Shown piece after piece: positions 12,640 through 25,600 of a DNA stretch of 64,000 bases. This DNA is from Angiostrongylus vasorum. Taxonomy: Eukaryota; Nematoda; Chromadorea; Rhabditida; Metastrongylidae. The notes under the pieces are model-generated. The model made no database searches. It worked only from the letters and a program-made list of their open reading frames with translations, and was not told the DNA's origin. Numbering within the stretch: the stretch's first letter is position 1; every line of letters begins with the position of its first letter. The stretch is from NCBI GenBank assembly GCA_018806985.1, contig JADANN010000424.1:2285001-2349000 (forward strand), written 5' to 3'. Both the position numbers and the translations under genes were made by a program.

Positions 12640-13005
12640 CACATCGCATGTGTCACACTGTGCAAGTGCCAGGACTTCTTGCATCCTATTCGTTTACTCG
12701 CATCACCCCTCCACGAAGGTCTTCGAATTTGCTCCGTCTGGGTTCTGGTGCTGCTGAAGATTTTTCCTTCGTCATGAATGTCGTTGAATGTTGGTCGAGT
12801 CGTTCTCCATCGAATCATGAGATAGCCGTGCTAAGCCGTTACCATGTGGATTAGAGGGAGTCAGCTTGTCGCAGACAAATCTGGTACCAATTTCCATACC
12901 TCGGAACGATGGGAGCATTGGTACGCTCGGGACGGAGTCGAACCAGCAACTGAGTACGTTGGGCCGTCCTTGTAATGAACGAGTTCAGTACAACTGCGCT
13001 ATCCG
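12640..13005 (-). repeat. SINE-B copy, minus strand
   Basis: Plus-strand landmarks are cacatcgcatgtgtcacact, tcatgaatgtcgttgaatg, the shared core ctggtaccaatttcc, and ggagtcgaaccagcaac, which is a B-box on the minus strand. Confidence 0.75.
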
Positions 13006-13652
13006 CTTCCTTTGTGAAATTGTGGAATTAACGTTGTATGTAACAGCCTCAGTTTATGAAGAGCACAATTTTTATGCGACTCGTGATCACATGTCCTGTT
13101 CTTAGCTAATCTTTTGCTTTCAGTGTCTCGTGTCCGTTATCAACTAAGGTTTTCAAATTTGAATGTTGGTTTGGCTGCTTTTTTGAGTATTTCATGTTCT
13201 TCATGATTGTTATGGATCGTGGTTCTCTCTGAAATCACGGGATGCCACTACTAGAGACTGATCATGTCTTCACCAGAAGGAGTCGGCACCCTTTCCAACT
13301 GGAGGGAAGCTTTTTCTCAGACAAGTCTGGAATAAATTCTGTTGACTTCGGAGAGATGAGTCTTGATGGGGTTGGCGAGAGACACTAATAGTGAATTATT
13401 ATCCAATTCATCACGTGAAAGTTCGTTTAAAACAACTTAGTTTTGAAACATATCAACCTTGTGCAAGCACATCAAAGAAAGAATACATATTGATTAGTCA
13501 TACCTAGTTTTAAGGAAAGTCGGTTTTGAAACTATATGCTTACATTTTACTACCAAACCTTTCATTTGGTATATTGCTGACAGATTTTCTTCTGTCTTCT
13601 CGATCTTCTTCCCTGTCATTCTACTAAATGGTCGTACTTGCTATTGTAATAA
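13006..13652. other. Intergenic stretch before the helicase gene
   Basis: No repeat or exon is supported. The helicase promoter or outron probably falls here, but no defined element is visible. Confidence 0.45.
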
Positions 13653-13661
13653 GACTTTTAG
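13653..13661 (+). promoter_or_regulatory. Probable spliced-leader acceptor of the DDX27 gene
   Basis: GACTTTTAG ends immediately before ATG 13662. No upstream coding exon is required by homology, so this fits a trans-splice site. Confidence 0.55.
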
Positions 13662-16600
13662 ATGGTTAACCTTTACCCAGCTGCAATCGAAAGTGACGAT
13701 GAAATCACAGCCGATGAAAGTGGAGATGACGAAAATGCAGACGATGTTGAGGTTGTAGGGGCTTTCCTTCAAGTCCACTAGAAAGTGCTTTATGTTCGTT
13801 TATTTTTAGATATCTAGTTGATTTAGGCTATAACTGTGGTGAAAAAGAAGCAAGTTGCTGGTGCAGCAACGGAGTTTTCAGCAGATTTTTCATTCGAATG
13901 TCCAGCTGATTACAACACTGATCACGATGATTCGGCCCTGAAAAAGTGAGTGCTCAAAATATTAAATTAAGCATGGGAGGTGTTTCTCGATTTTGGGCTA
14001 CGATGTAAAGTGGGGGTTTCATCCCCCGACAGGGTCTCCCAAGCTGAGAAGGAGTCCGGCTTTTCCATCGGGAAGCGCAGCTAAGAGTAAACCAATACCT
14101 GGATACGTTACCGTCCTGGTACCAAATTAGTCGTGGTGGAGCTCCTTCTGATCCACAAGGGTGGCGACTACCTGTGGTGGTGACGACCTGGAGCAGACTT
14201 TGGTCTGGCTGACCTTGGAACTCCAGAGAAACACAATGGCTAAACTAGCAAAACTGGGAGAAAAATGGAAGTTATGTTGGGGTTCGCACAACCAGTGAAG
14301 ACGGGGCCATCCAAGTATCCAAGTATGATGTCGCTAAAGACCCTGTGTTTTGTATAGTAAACGTTCTTGTCATAATTTAAACCTGCAATTTGTCATGCAT
14401 ATTATCATCCTCTTTAGGTATTTACGTAACGGAGTTCCATCAACTCTAGAAGATAAAATAGCAGCAGTACGCAAAAGTAGAAACACAGCCAAAGAAGTTG
14501 ATGTAGAGATGAAAAATGACAACGATGAAGTTGAGCAATTGGGAGGGAAAGAAGCAAAAGGTATGAAAAAAACAAACAGTGCACTGTTACTCCATGGTTG
14601 GAAGCCAGCGTTTTGTACTGAAAATGTTGCAAAAAAATTTTATCAGAAGTATTCATTTTTATGTGGCTCATTAAAAACAACCATAACGATGCTAAGATAT
14701 TTGCAAAACTCCGGATCGCAGATGTTTGTGGTGGGGAATGAACGCGATATTACCCTTTCCGGTGACAAACGCGTTCATTACCACATCATGCGGGTCCTTC
14801 GTTTTACCTTTCTCCAGCTAGTTTCCTATAGACCCGCCATCAGCAATTTTCCGTCAACTGGATCGATCTGAGGAACCTAAATCGGCATAAAACAGTGGTC
14901 GGAGGCGCCTTGCAATATACACGGGGTCGGTCCCAGCACCCAACGTACAACAAGCCATCCATCCATCCTGGGTCGGTAAATTGGTACGAGATTTGTTTGG
15001 GAGGATGGTAGCACTGGCTGAATACATCGGTAGGCCAATACGAGTCATTGTAAAGGCCAGATATACATTCAGTCACCTCCAGGTGATGCTTAATGAAGTC
15101 GAATACATGGTGCATCCCTCAGCGATTGATCAACGCTGAGAGCTCTATCCTTTTATCGTTATTCTGCCATGAAAAATTGTAGTAGGCAGCAAATAAAAGG
15201 TTAACATTCATGAAAATATTTTTTTTTAGTATTAGATCGGAGTTTATAGTTTGACTTTCAGATATGCAGCATGTGCCCAACTTTTTGAATGTGAAAACTT
15301 GATGTTTTGTCTAGATCAAATTCGTGACAAGAAGAAAATGGGTAAGAGAAGCAGGTCGAAACAGGATGATTTCTTCGAGGAGACCATGAATGTTGCTGAA
15401 ACAATCACCTTCGAACAAATGCATTTATCTCGTCCAATATTAAAGGTATGAATATTTTATAGGCAATCTTGGTGAAAATTTCCTCTTCCTCGATAGTTGT
15501 AGCCTGAAGTAGATTGACGTCAAGGCGATTTACTGCTTACTTTTTTGTAAAGTAAATCGTTAATTTTAAGGCAATTGCAGCAGCTGGGTATTCCGAACCG
15601 ACTCCGATCCAAGCTGCATGTATACCGGTTGCTCTTTGTGGAAAAGATATTTGTGCGTGTGCAGCAACAGGAACTGGAAAAACAGCTGCATTTGTGCTAC
15701 CTATATTAGAAAGGCTTCTATATCGACCAAGCGGACGTCTGTGTACCCGAATTCTGGTCCTCGTTCCAACCAGAGAGCTTGCTATTCAAGTGTTCCAGGC
15801 AGGCTCTTTTTTCTTCTTACAGTGGAGGAATATCTGTACTTTATATCTTCTCGTAACAGAAATGGAAATCCTTGGGTGCGCTATGTTTAAATGTACATAG
15901 GTTTCAGGTGTTTCGCAAACTGTCCACGTATTCTCAGGTAGAGGTGTGTCTATGTGCAGGTTAGTCATACGGTCAATTTTTCATGAATTTATATGTCACT
16001 AATGTCAATAAAAGCTAAAGTTTCTAAAGTGGACAGCACAGTGATAGTGCTGCTGGTCATCACGAGACACGGTGTTAGTTCAGTCTCTACAGGCTTACCA
16101 AGCCTCTCATCACTAATCTCACTACTTGGCTCTAAATCTATTACAAGGTGGTCATCGATCATATCATTAACTGATAAATTTAACAGCTGATGATTACTAA
16201 TGCTCGATAATATAGTCTTGGATTCCAGTGCTTGCGTTTCTCTATGTTTTTAGTAATCCATCATTTATCGGTTAACTATGGAACCACATTATAGTGGAAA
16301 ATTTTGTATAACTTCCATTTTGAACATTTGATACCATACATTAGATATTTCCACGCACTTTTCATGTATACTAGAAGAAAAAACTGGGTCCCAATCGCTT
16401 TAAAATCTTCTTAAGAGCGCATGCATGCCTCTGCCTCTCCCCCCCCCCACCCCCTCCTCCCTCCTTCTCCTCCTCCTCGTCCTCCCCTCCCCCCTCCCTG
16501 GATTTGGATTTTTTCATTTTCAACCATTTCATCTGCTTTTAAATTATTTAGACTGCGACTGCGTCATTATTCCTCTCTGATTAAATTACCATTCTTACTG

Positions 16601-19600
16601 TTAACTTTCTTATTCACTGCCTATTACATTTTTTTTCGACAGGGTATTATGTGTGATACGACCACAATCGTGTTGAGATATTTGCAGAACTCCGGACCGC
16701 AGGTGTCTGCGGTGAGGATCGAACACACCATTGCCCTTTCCTGCTGTTAACGCGTTCACCACCACACCATTCGATGGGTGCTTCATTTCGCCTGTTTCTC
16801 AACTAGTTTTCTCTCTACCAGTGCCACCAGCAATCACCCGTTACCGCAGAAGAAGCGACCAGAGAAAGGCGAAACGATGGGCGCCGATGGTGTGGTGGTG
16901 AGTGCGTTGTCCCCGGAGAAGGTAATAGCGCGTTCATACCCCACCGTAGACACCTGCGGTACAGAGTTCTGCAAATATCTCAGCACCATTGTGATTGTAC
17001 CATCCTATTGTTCACATTTTCATATTTTTTTTCTTTATATGTTGCTCGCTTTTTTATTTCAAGTCTGATTGTTGTGGTAATGAAGCAAAGCTTCTTATCC
17101 TAACTCTTTCAAGTTTGGTATTGGTTCTGTTCAAAGCTTTGTCATGCCAAAAAAATTTTCCTTGTTAATGCAGAACGTTGCTATGACTATCTCCTCATTA
17201 GGCTATACTTAGGGATTTTTTTATTATACATATTCGTACATCCATCGTGTGGAATCTCGACGGCTTTCGTGTGGATTCCATCTTTTTTCTCTAACTGCAA
17301 CGTATTCAAGAAGAGATTCGTTCTTCTTATACAGAAAAAGCGCAGAACAGACTTTATACCGATGACCCTAGCTTTTCCTTTTAGTTCTTGCTGCAATACT
17401 CTATCAATTTATTGGCTTTCCAACTCGCGTGAACTGTTCCGAAGCCGTCTTTACGTGCACCTTCTTTTTACTCAAGCTCTCATGCCATTGTGCGAAATAT
17501 TACTTGATGTACTCTCTTGAGATGTCACCGTCAGTTCTCATCTGTAAGGTCACTTCCATCACGATACTTTTAAACCCGAAAAGAATCGTAAGCTGCGTAA
17601 AGAAAAACTTCATCTTGTCAAGATAAGAAAAACATGTGCCTTGCTGGCAAAGATCTCCATATGTTCGTTTCAAATGATGAAGACATCGTTATCAGCTGAG
17701 ATGTTTTCGCTTGGAGTTGGAATTGTTTTCCACAAAATTAAGGGTTTTATATGACTTATAAAAGTCCAAGATACTTTAAAAACACAGCACCAATGATTGA
17801 AAAGGTAAAAACGATGTTGCTTTCGGGACAGCAATTGACCTGGGAGTGGATTCCAGCTGATAACCATATGAGCAGCAGGAATTGTTCTTTTCTTTTGTTG
17901 TTTATACTTTATTACATATCGCCCATTAATTAGGAATTTTGGCGATGATATCTAGAACTAATCACCTAACCAGAATTCACAATAGAATTACACGTATTAA
18001 TGTTTATAACATTGTGGCCAAAATATGCAGTTGCTGTACCCGAACGCCAATGTATCAAGAAAGATTATTAGCACATTTTTTGCTGAATACTCCTTATACT
18101 GTTACATTTGAAAAAAAACTATTACAGACTAGTTGCAGTCGTCTTGTTTAGTTCTACCCAAAGATTCTCTGTTTTTTGCATGTTCTCGTCCTCTTTTTTT
18201 CATGATTATTTATCGGTTACTTGGACACTTGAAAGGTCCACCATCACGGTTAGTGCACACTTCAGCATATTTTTCACTCGTTTCTTCGCCTCAGTGTTGT
18301 CGTCCTTGCTGGTGGTTTGCTTCGAGAATGGTAACGTGCTCGACTGTCGTACTGTGATCCATCAAGAATCTGCAGCCGCCAACATGGCTGATTTATCCTC
18401 TCGGAATCCACTTTATTTTTCTTCTTTAATCTGTCGACTAAGAACAGACCTACATATGTTTCGCTATCGATGTACAATCTTCCCAATCACGAACATAGGA
18501 TAGGATCCGAAGATCTGAGCTTCAGATTTTGGCCAGACTTTTGTGAACGCGATTAAATTCAGAAGACGTCAATCTGTGCAAACGCTCTGTGAATGGTGCG
18601 CAGAATTTCCGTAGTTGAGTTATTAAGCCGAATCTCTGGTGTGTCGTAGAGTACCGGGAAGACCGCTGATTTCAAAAGGTGAGTGCAGAGTTCCATGTCC
18701 GTTTGCTTTTTAATCGCTTCTCTCACAGGTCTCAGCAAGGCCTTTGCTGCTCTTTTTTTGGTATAATTAATTCAGCTTTTCGTGTTGTTTTCCATGTTCA
18801 TTGAACGGCCATGGTAAATATTCGACGCAGCCTCTGTAATCAAAGAACTGGGCACTTTGCACTTTTCGTATACAGGTTTTTCTTTTCTTTTTATGGGTAG
18901 TTTCCTTCCTGACTTCTTTGAACTCATTGCTCATCGTCTGTGACAAAGTGACACTTCTGGAAAAGACGATAGTCTCGTTAGTAAAACGAATATTTGGTAG
19001 GAATTAGTCGTCAGTGCGTATGCTTTTCTCGTCCTAGTTTGGTGACTTCATTGTTCACTATAATGTGGCAATAAACAGCTTATCGTGTTGCCTTTTTTGG
19101 TGGACTGCATTCGTTTCGACACTATAAAACGCTTTTTTGTTGTCTACAAATGTTAGGACAAGGGACAGGTGATATTTCTGACAAACTTTAATGATCTGGG
19201 CTACTGTTTGGGTATGATACATGCAGAAGCATCACTGTCGGAATCCTGATTTATCAAATGATTTTGCTTCATCCAAAGTTCTTGATAACGGCATGATAGT
19301 TATGAAGATAATTTCAGTCAACGTTCTACAGCAGCATGACAGCGCCATGCTGCGCTGGCCTGCAATTCGTTCTATTTGAAGGCAAGATTCCATATGGATT
19401 GCGAGGGCATATATGTACGCGTAGTTTGTGGCTTCCAGTTCTGCAGAAGTCAGCGGTAATGTTCTCTAGTCGACACAACCTTCATACATAAGAATGCGTG
19501 ACAGTTCTTCTCCAGGTGGAATCCTGGGGTGCAGGGCTGAGATTAAGGGATGGAAATGGTTGTTTCAGAATTTCTCCGTAATTAATTCCATATCATCGCA

Positions 19601-22600
19601 GGATGTAGTAATGATCACATATTCATAATGTAACCATCTTTCATTTACTGCATCTTCTTTTTTTCATAGCGGGGTATGATGTGAAATATAACCGCAGTGA
19701 TGCTGAGATATTTTCAAAACTCTGGACCACCGGTGTCTGTGGTAGGGATCGAACAGTGGACATTACAGTGGAAAAGATTCCATATTTGTTCATCAGGGCT
19801 GAGAACGAACATTGTATTTTCAGACATCTCGCCGGCGTTTCCTTAGACTAATTCTCTAGCTCTAACTCTTTTGTGAGTTGCTTTCAGAAGTTTGTTATCT
19901 ATGTATCCATGTAAATCCTCCGGCAGGGATCCGCAGTTGATAGTTATTATCAGCAATGAGGAAAGTTTTTGTGTCATGAACTATTCCTTCTATTAGTTCT
20001 CCCACCAATAGATTCGAATACGATATTTGAGGCGAACGTAAATGTGGAAATAGGAATAAAAAAATGGTCGGTAGCTCTGAAACAAGTCGATCAACTTTGC
20101 CAGTTTACCACGGTTATTTTTTTAATTAGAAGACTAGTTTTGTATTGTCATTTTGTTATTCCTCAAAAACAGTTTTCCTTCCTCCAACAAAAAAAATGTT
20201 TCCTGGACCACTTGGAGTAATGGCAGAATTTCTAAGTTTTCATAGTGTTCCTACTCCATTTACATACCACGCGAATCCACACATTTTACCGACATGGCTG
20301 TCACCTGTTATTTTCACTTTAGCAGTTTCCTACCTATGAGATAAATAGATCTCGACGGTTTTCACATTTCGATTCTTTAGTGTTTTCACCGCCAACAAAA
20401 AGATCGTGAATGACGTTCTTTGAGTGTATTGTAAGGCTATATCACAGCTTGCTGATATCTATGTGCTGCCATTGTTATGCAGCAGAATCGAAAGCTACTG
20501 AATGAACTAACATTTACTCTAATTATGAATACAGATGACAAATCCGCGACCGTACTGGTTTCTTAATAAATTAGCAAGTAATTTTTTTTATATGACCCGT
20601 CTTCACATCTACTGTGCAGGTCTCAGCACTTCTCACATTCGATTCGTTCCTCCGCATCCATTATCCTCGAAGATCGTCCAACTTTTACGTGTGGGCTCGG
20701 CTACTGCTTGAGGATTTTCACTTCATATTGAATGTCGTAGAATGCTGGTCGAGTCGATTCTCCCTGGAGTTCTGAGATAGTCGGGCTGGAGCGTTCCCAA
20801 TTGGGCTGCAGGGAGTGATTTTTTCCCGAACAAGTCCGTACCAATTTGCCGACCCCGGAGGCATGACAGGCTTGGTTACCCCCGCAATGGAATTGAACTA
20901 GCACCATGTTCATGATGACCGACATCACTACCACTGTGCTATTCCCCCTAGTAAATAATTAACTTAGTTAAGTTAATACAAAAAGTGATGATTTTTCGGT
21001 TAATGAAGTATTTGGAAAATGGAGGGCTCGAAAAATTTATGATAGGGACTATTCTTTCATCAGTGAAAATCACGTATTATGTATTTCGCGGAGTACGTCT
21101 TTGTTACTTTTTGATTGAAACTTACGTGTTATTGCAAGAAAGACGAACGCGCGCCAGCAGCTGACCGAGCAAAATCTCTCCCATCTAATCGCCTTGCTCG
21201 AGGTCGAAGCTTCGGAGGCAAAACGTACAAATTGGCCGTTTCACGAGTTCTGAAAGAATTAGAATCCAGAGGTAGTAGAATAACTATAATTGCATCTTAT
21301 ATGCAAGTATGAACGGATCTTAGTGGTTTTTTTTTCTGTTTAAAGTTAACAATGAACTGGGGCCGTGTTCAAAGAAGTGAAAGGCAAATTTTGCATTGAC
21401 CACATATAGATTCCATACATGACTTATGTTGTCATCAGTGTGTTAGAATGGCAATTTACCACTCGAGATTTACATATTTATTTCACCCGGCTCAGTAGTT
21501 CACAAGGTATCATAGCATTTCGACTGACTTAGACTGTACTCTTAACTACTCATATCCATTGCTTTGGAAAGTCAGAAATTTGCAGTTGTTTCTGCACAGT
21601 ACACTCATAGGACTGTCTCTTCTATTATCTTCATGATTACTTTTATCAGAACATGATTAAGCTCATGAAGTGCAAAAATTTAAATAATGGTTAAGTTTGT
21701 AGTTAAATTGCTGGACTCTAGCAAGAAGAAATTCATGGAGAGCTGCGGCAAAATTTCTTAGACATTAGCGGTGACACCTATGTTCGTGTGACAGTCGTGG
21801 ACGACGATTAATTTTATACTGGTTATGGACTTGACAAACTTGTCCAGCATTCAAACACCTCGTTATAAGCACATAATGAACAGTTGCTGATTTTTTCGAA
21901 AACACATTGATCGAAACATATTCTGTGAACCCCAAACTATTCTAAAGTGTACGTTCACACTAAGGTTACATCTCCGCAAGTGTTCACGATTGTTTGCCAT
22001 CTTGTAGCGGAGAGCTATTCTTAAGTGTCAACCTTCAGCTATTGCAGTGGCATTTCTGTGTTGTCCCCACCACTTACATACTCTATCATTATTACTTTGT
22101 TAACAACTAACAAGCTGTTGGCGTGGTCAAACAAACTTGTACGATAAAGTTTTTTGAGAAATTACTAACTTTAGAATATAGACATTCTTGGTTTATCATG
22201 AAATCCGACTCTATAGGGAGCAGAACTTCTCAAAGTTATTTTGAATGCCAGAAGTCGAGACATCTGCTTTGGCTTCCTTTGTGATCCAATGTAAATCTCT
22301 CGTGATGTTTTTTTTTACGAATCTACTTTGCCGTCCTTAAAGCGACATTGAATGCAACCCTTTTGTTTGCTGTTGTTTTCATTTTACAAATATAAGCCTT
22401 TGTCTCGGCAGCATTGTTTCTCAGAAAGTTCATATTTTGGCTGTATTAGAGTACTTCAAATTCTTTCAGTCATCAATAAGTGGAAGTATAATTACTCAGA
22501 GATAATAGCGTTTAGGTTTCTTTATTAGCCCTGTTCACATGCGTTTATGGGGATAAAAGTGACTGTTCTGGATGTTAGAGCGCTAAACAGTTCGTAGGAG

Positions 22601-25600
22601 CAAAATAACTTGGTTATCAATAAATGAGGATAAAGCTCTCGGTGTTGATCAATCTCTGATGGGTGCGTCATGCACTCGACTTCATTAAGCGTCGTCAAAG
22701 CTGATTGAATGCATATCTGACCTCTACAATGACTCTCGGTTATCGAGCCAGTGCTGCTATCCTTCAAGAGAAGCCTGGTACCAAATTGCCGACCCTGGAG
22801 TGATGAAAGGCTTGGTGAGCCTGAGGTGCGTTGATCGATCCCATAAGCATTGCAGGGCGCCTCCGACCACTGCGTTACACGCGCCCCACTGTTTATTAAT
22901 GCTTCGACTAATTGAAACTAAGTCTTCCGAATTACATAGTTCACTTTCCTTTATTTTTATCATCTATCTGAGCTCTTTCTAATGGTCTTCTTATAGTTCT
23001 TTTGTTTTTTTGAACAATTTGCTACTGTTATGTTAATTGAAGTAATACAGAAGAACTTAAAATAAGTGTTACAGCGACTGTAATATTGATTCGAACCGAA
23101 TGCACATGTTGATAGCACATCGTACGTAATTGAATTACATCTACAAAAGAAAATGGTGAAAGTCATAACCATAGATATGAAAAGAATCCGATGGTTTGTC
23201 TCCATTCACGTTACTGTTCAATGTTTTTTAGTTGGGACGATGTAGATGTTAGTTCCTTCTTTCAATCTCGGGCCTAGTCACACTTTGCCGATATTTGTCA
23301 TACGGCTGACTATATTTGTCGAGAATGAACATATGAATTGAACATGTTTATAGGACTGGTTCTCATAATGTTAGCGTGGTTTTAACTCGTTCTCTCAGAA
23401 ACTTTCGCTAGAAACTCTGTTCTTTGCGAAACCAGTGAGGTGGAATTGTTAAACTGTTCACTTATCGACATCGTTAAACTCAGTGGCGCTCTGAATACTG
23501 GAAAAAAAAAGTCATGGTCGTCTGTAGCCCCGATTTAGCACACCGTGTTTCTAATCGTTCTCTTGAATCCTTTCCGTATGCTTTCTTATTCTTGGTGACA
23601 CCGAATCCCTTTGTCATATCGAGTTTCTTTTACCACAAATTCTTTAGGGCTCGTTGAAATCGATCTAAATCTGTGGTACCATGATGGGTTTCCATAGCTT
23701 AACAGGTGTGAAGTTCTTTTGTATCATTTCTTTGTAAAGAAAGTGATGGTCGGCGACTTTTTCTTAACTAGTCATAGGTCGTTTAGTTTGTGTTCTATAG
23801 GTCTTATACAAATGGTCGTCCGATGACTGTATCTAATGAAGATTTATTTATTATATTCTATTCTCTGGTAGTCTATTTACTGGTTGTTCAAAAAGATCTC
23901 AAATTCCCAAGAATTAACCTCGGCATTGATCAAAAACCCACTGTTCTCTTGATAAGCACAGACGAGGTTATTAGTATGCTATTTATTAATTGGGACGCTT
24001 ATTAGGCAGTGGTCTGAGGCACCCTGCGACACACACATGAGATCGATCTCCGCGCCCGTGGCTCACCAAGCCTTCCATCCCTCCGAGATCGGCCAGTTGC
24101 TACCAAACTTGTCTGAGAGGGTACCAGCACTTGCTTGATCCATCGGTAGGCCAGCGCGAGTTATTGTAAAGACCAGATATGCATTCAATCGCCTCAACTG
24201 ATGCTTAATGAAGTCGAATGCATGGCGCATCCCTCAGGGTTTGATCAACGCCGTGAGGTTTATTCTACTATTTATTAATTTATGAATAGCAGCTATTGTA
24301 TTTACCCACATAGAACTCTAATCTTTCAAGCAGAGTTGACCATTTCTATTAAAAGCTTCTCAAAGTTCTGCTTAGTGAGAAGTGTAGCTTTTGTTTGTAA
24401 AATTGCATATAGAGTTTACGGACTTTACAGATATGTTTCTTATCGGTTCGTACTTTATCGCTCTAGAATTTCTGGCCTTAGAGAACTTTCTTTTCTACAA
24501 TTCTTGTTGCCTACACTCATTTCGTTAAGTTCTTACCTTCGTTAAAGGTTTCCATTCGCAACATCAAGGCCCAAGTTTTTTTCTTATTATTGAGACTGTT
24601 TTTTCAAATTCAGTGTCGTAATTTATCATAACCTTTCTTCGTCTACCGTGATGTGACGATTTTGACGAAGGAAAGTCGTTGAAGTTCAACATTAAGAATT
24701 ACTAGTAGTAGGTTAACGAAAAAAACCTTCATAGACGAAAGAATCATGAAGCTTCAAGCTTGCGAGCAAATAGTGACTGTATCTTTTGAACTGCCAAATT
24801 ATAAGAAAGTTGGTAAGTTTTAGTGTAGTCATGCGTCGTCGTTAATTATCCGTTGACACACGTTTGGTAAAGTGGACGTCAACTTAGCTGCAATTGGGAT
24901 ATTATAGGCAATGCTAGAAGAATGTAAAGAGCGTAGTCTGGATAGTGTCATGGCGTTTTTTGTGTAGGTGGACGGACTTCGTTGTCCGATCCTTTAAATT
25001 TCCCATTCCCAAACCAGCCTTCTGCTAACAAAAAATCGCACAAATGTAGCGGGCACTGGCGACGAACGCATCTCGTTTTCCATCAGTGCGAGCGAAATCG
25101 ATTTCTCGTACTTGATGAAAGGAAGGCAACTGATACCATCTTCTTTCTTGAAAACAAGACTTTGTCTGAGCTAGTTTTGAGTACGGCCTTAGTGATCTTC
25201 AAGGTATTTATTGCACAATATAATAATTTAATAAGTTACTACAAGACTCGGCAAAAGAGTTCCTAGCCTATTGTTGGTGTTTTTGGCGAAAATTGTGATG
25301 TATGCAAAAGCTACTGTGGAAAGGATAGTGGAAGTGTAGAATGCATATGTGAAATGATAATGTTCAACGATATGTGAAGCATAAATGGGAAGGAAAAAGT
25401 GGGAAGCCCATTGAGTCATCGACGCGAGTCCGGTTGCTTTCCCGAGGTCTGTGACCTCAACCGCACTAGTGATTTGAGTGCACGATTCGGCGTAGGCAAC
25501 AGCGTATGCACCAGTATGTACGGCAGTAATGATCAGAACTTGCTCGAACGAAGTTGTAAGGGAGGCCGCATAGTAACAAAGGATCAGTCCTGTCATGGAG

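Noticed and set aside
12351..12818. 155-codon minus-strand open frame
   Set aside because: Spans two SINE-B-like segments; not a protein-coding gene.
15262..15314. Earlier acceptor for DDX27 exon 4 (TTTCAG at 15,256-15,261)
   Set aside because: In the phase set by exon 3 it meets a TGA; the TCTAG acceptor before 15,315 keeps the frame and the family sequence.
18108..18503. 131-codon plus-strand open frame
   Set aside because: Largely antisense to the C-terminal part of the second RTE relic; no plus-strand homology.
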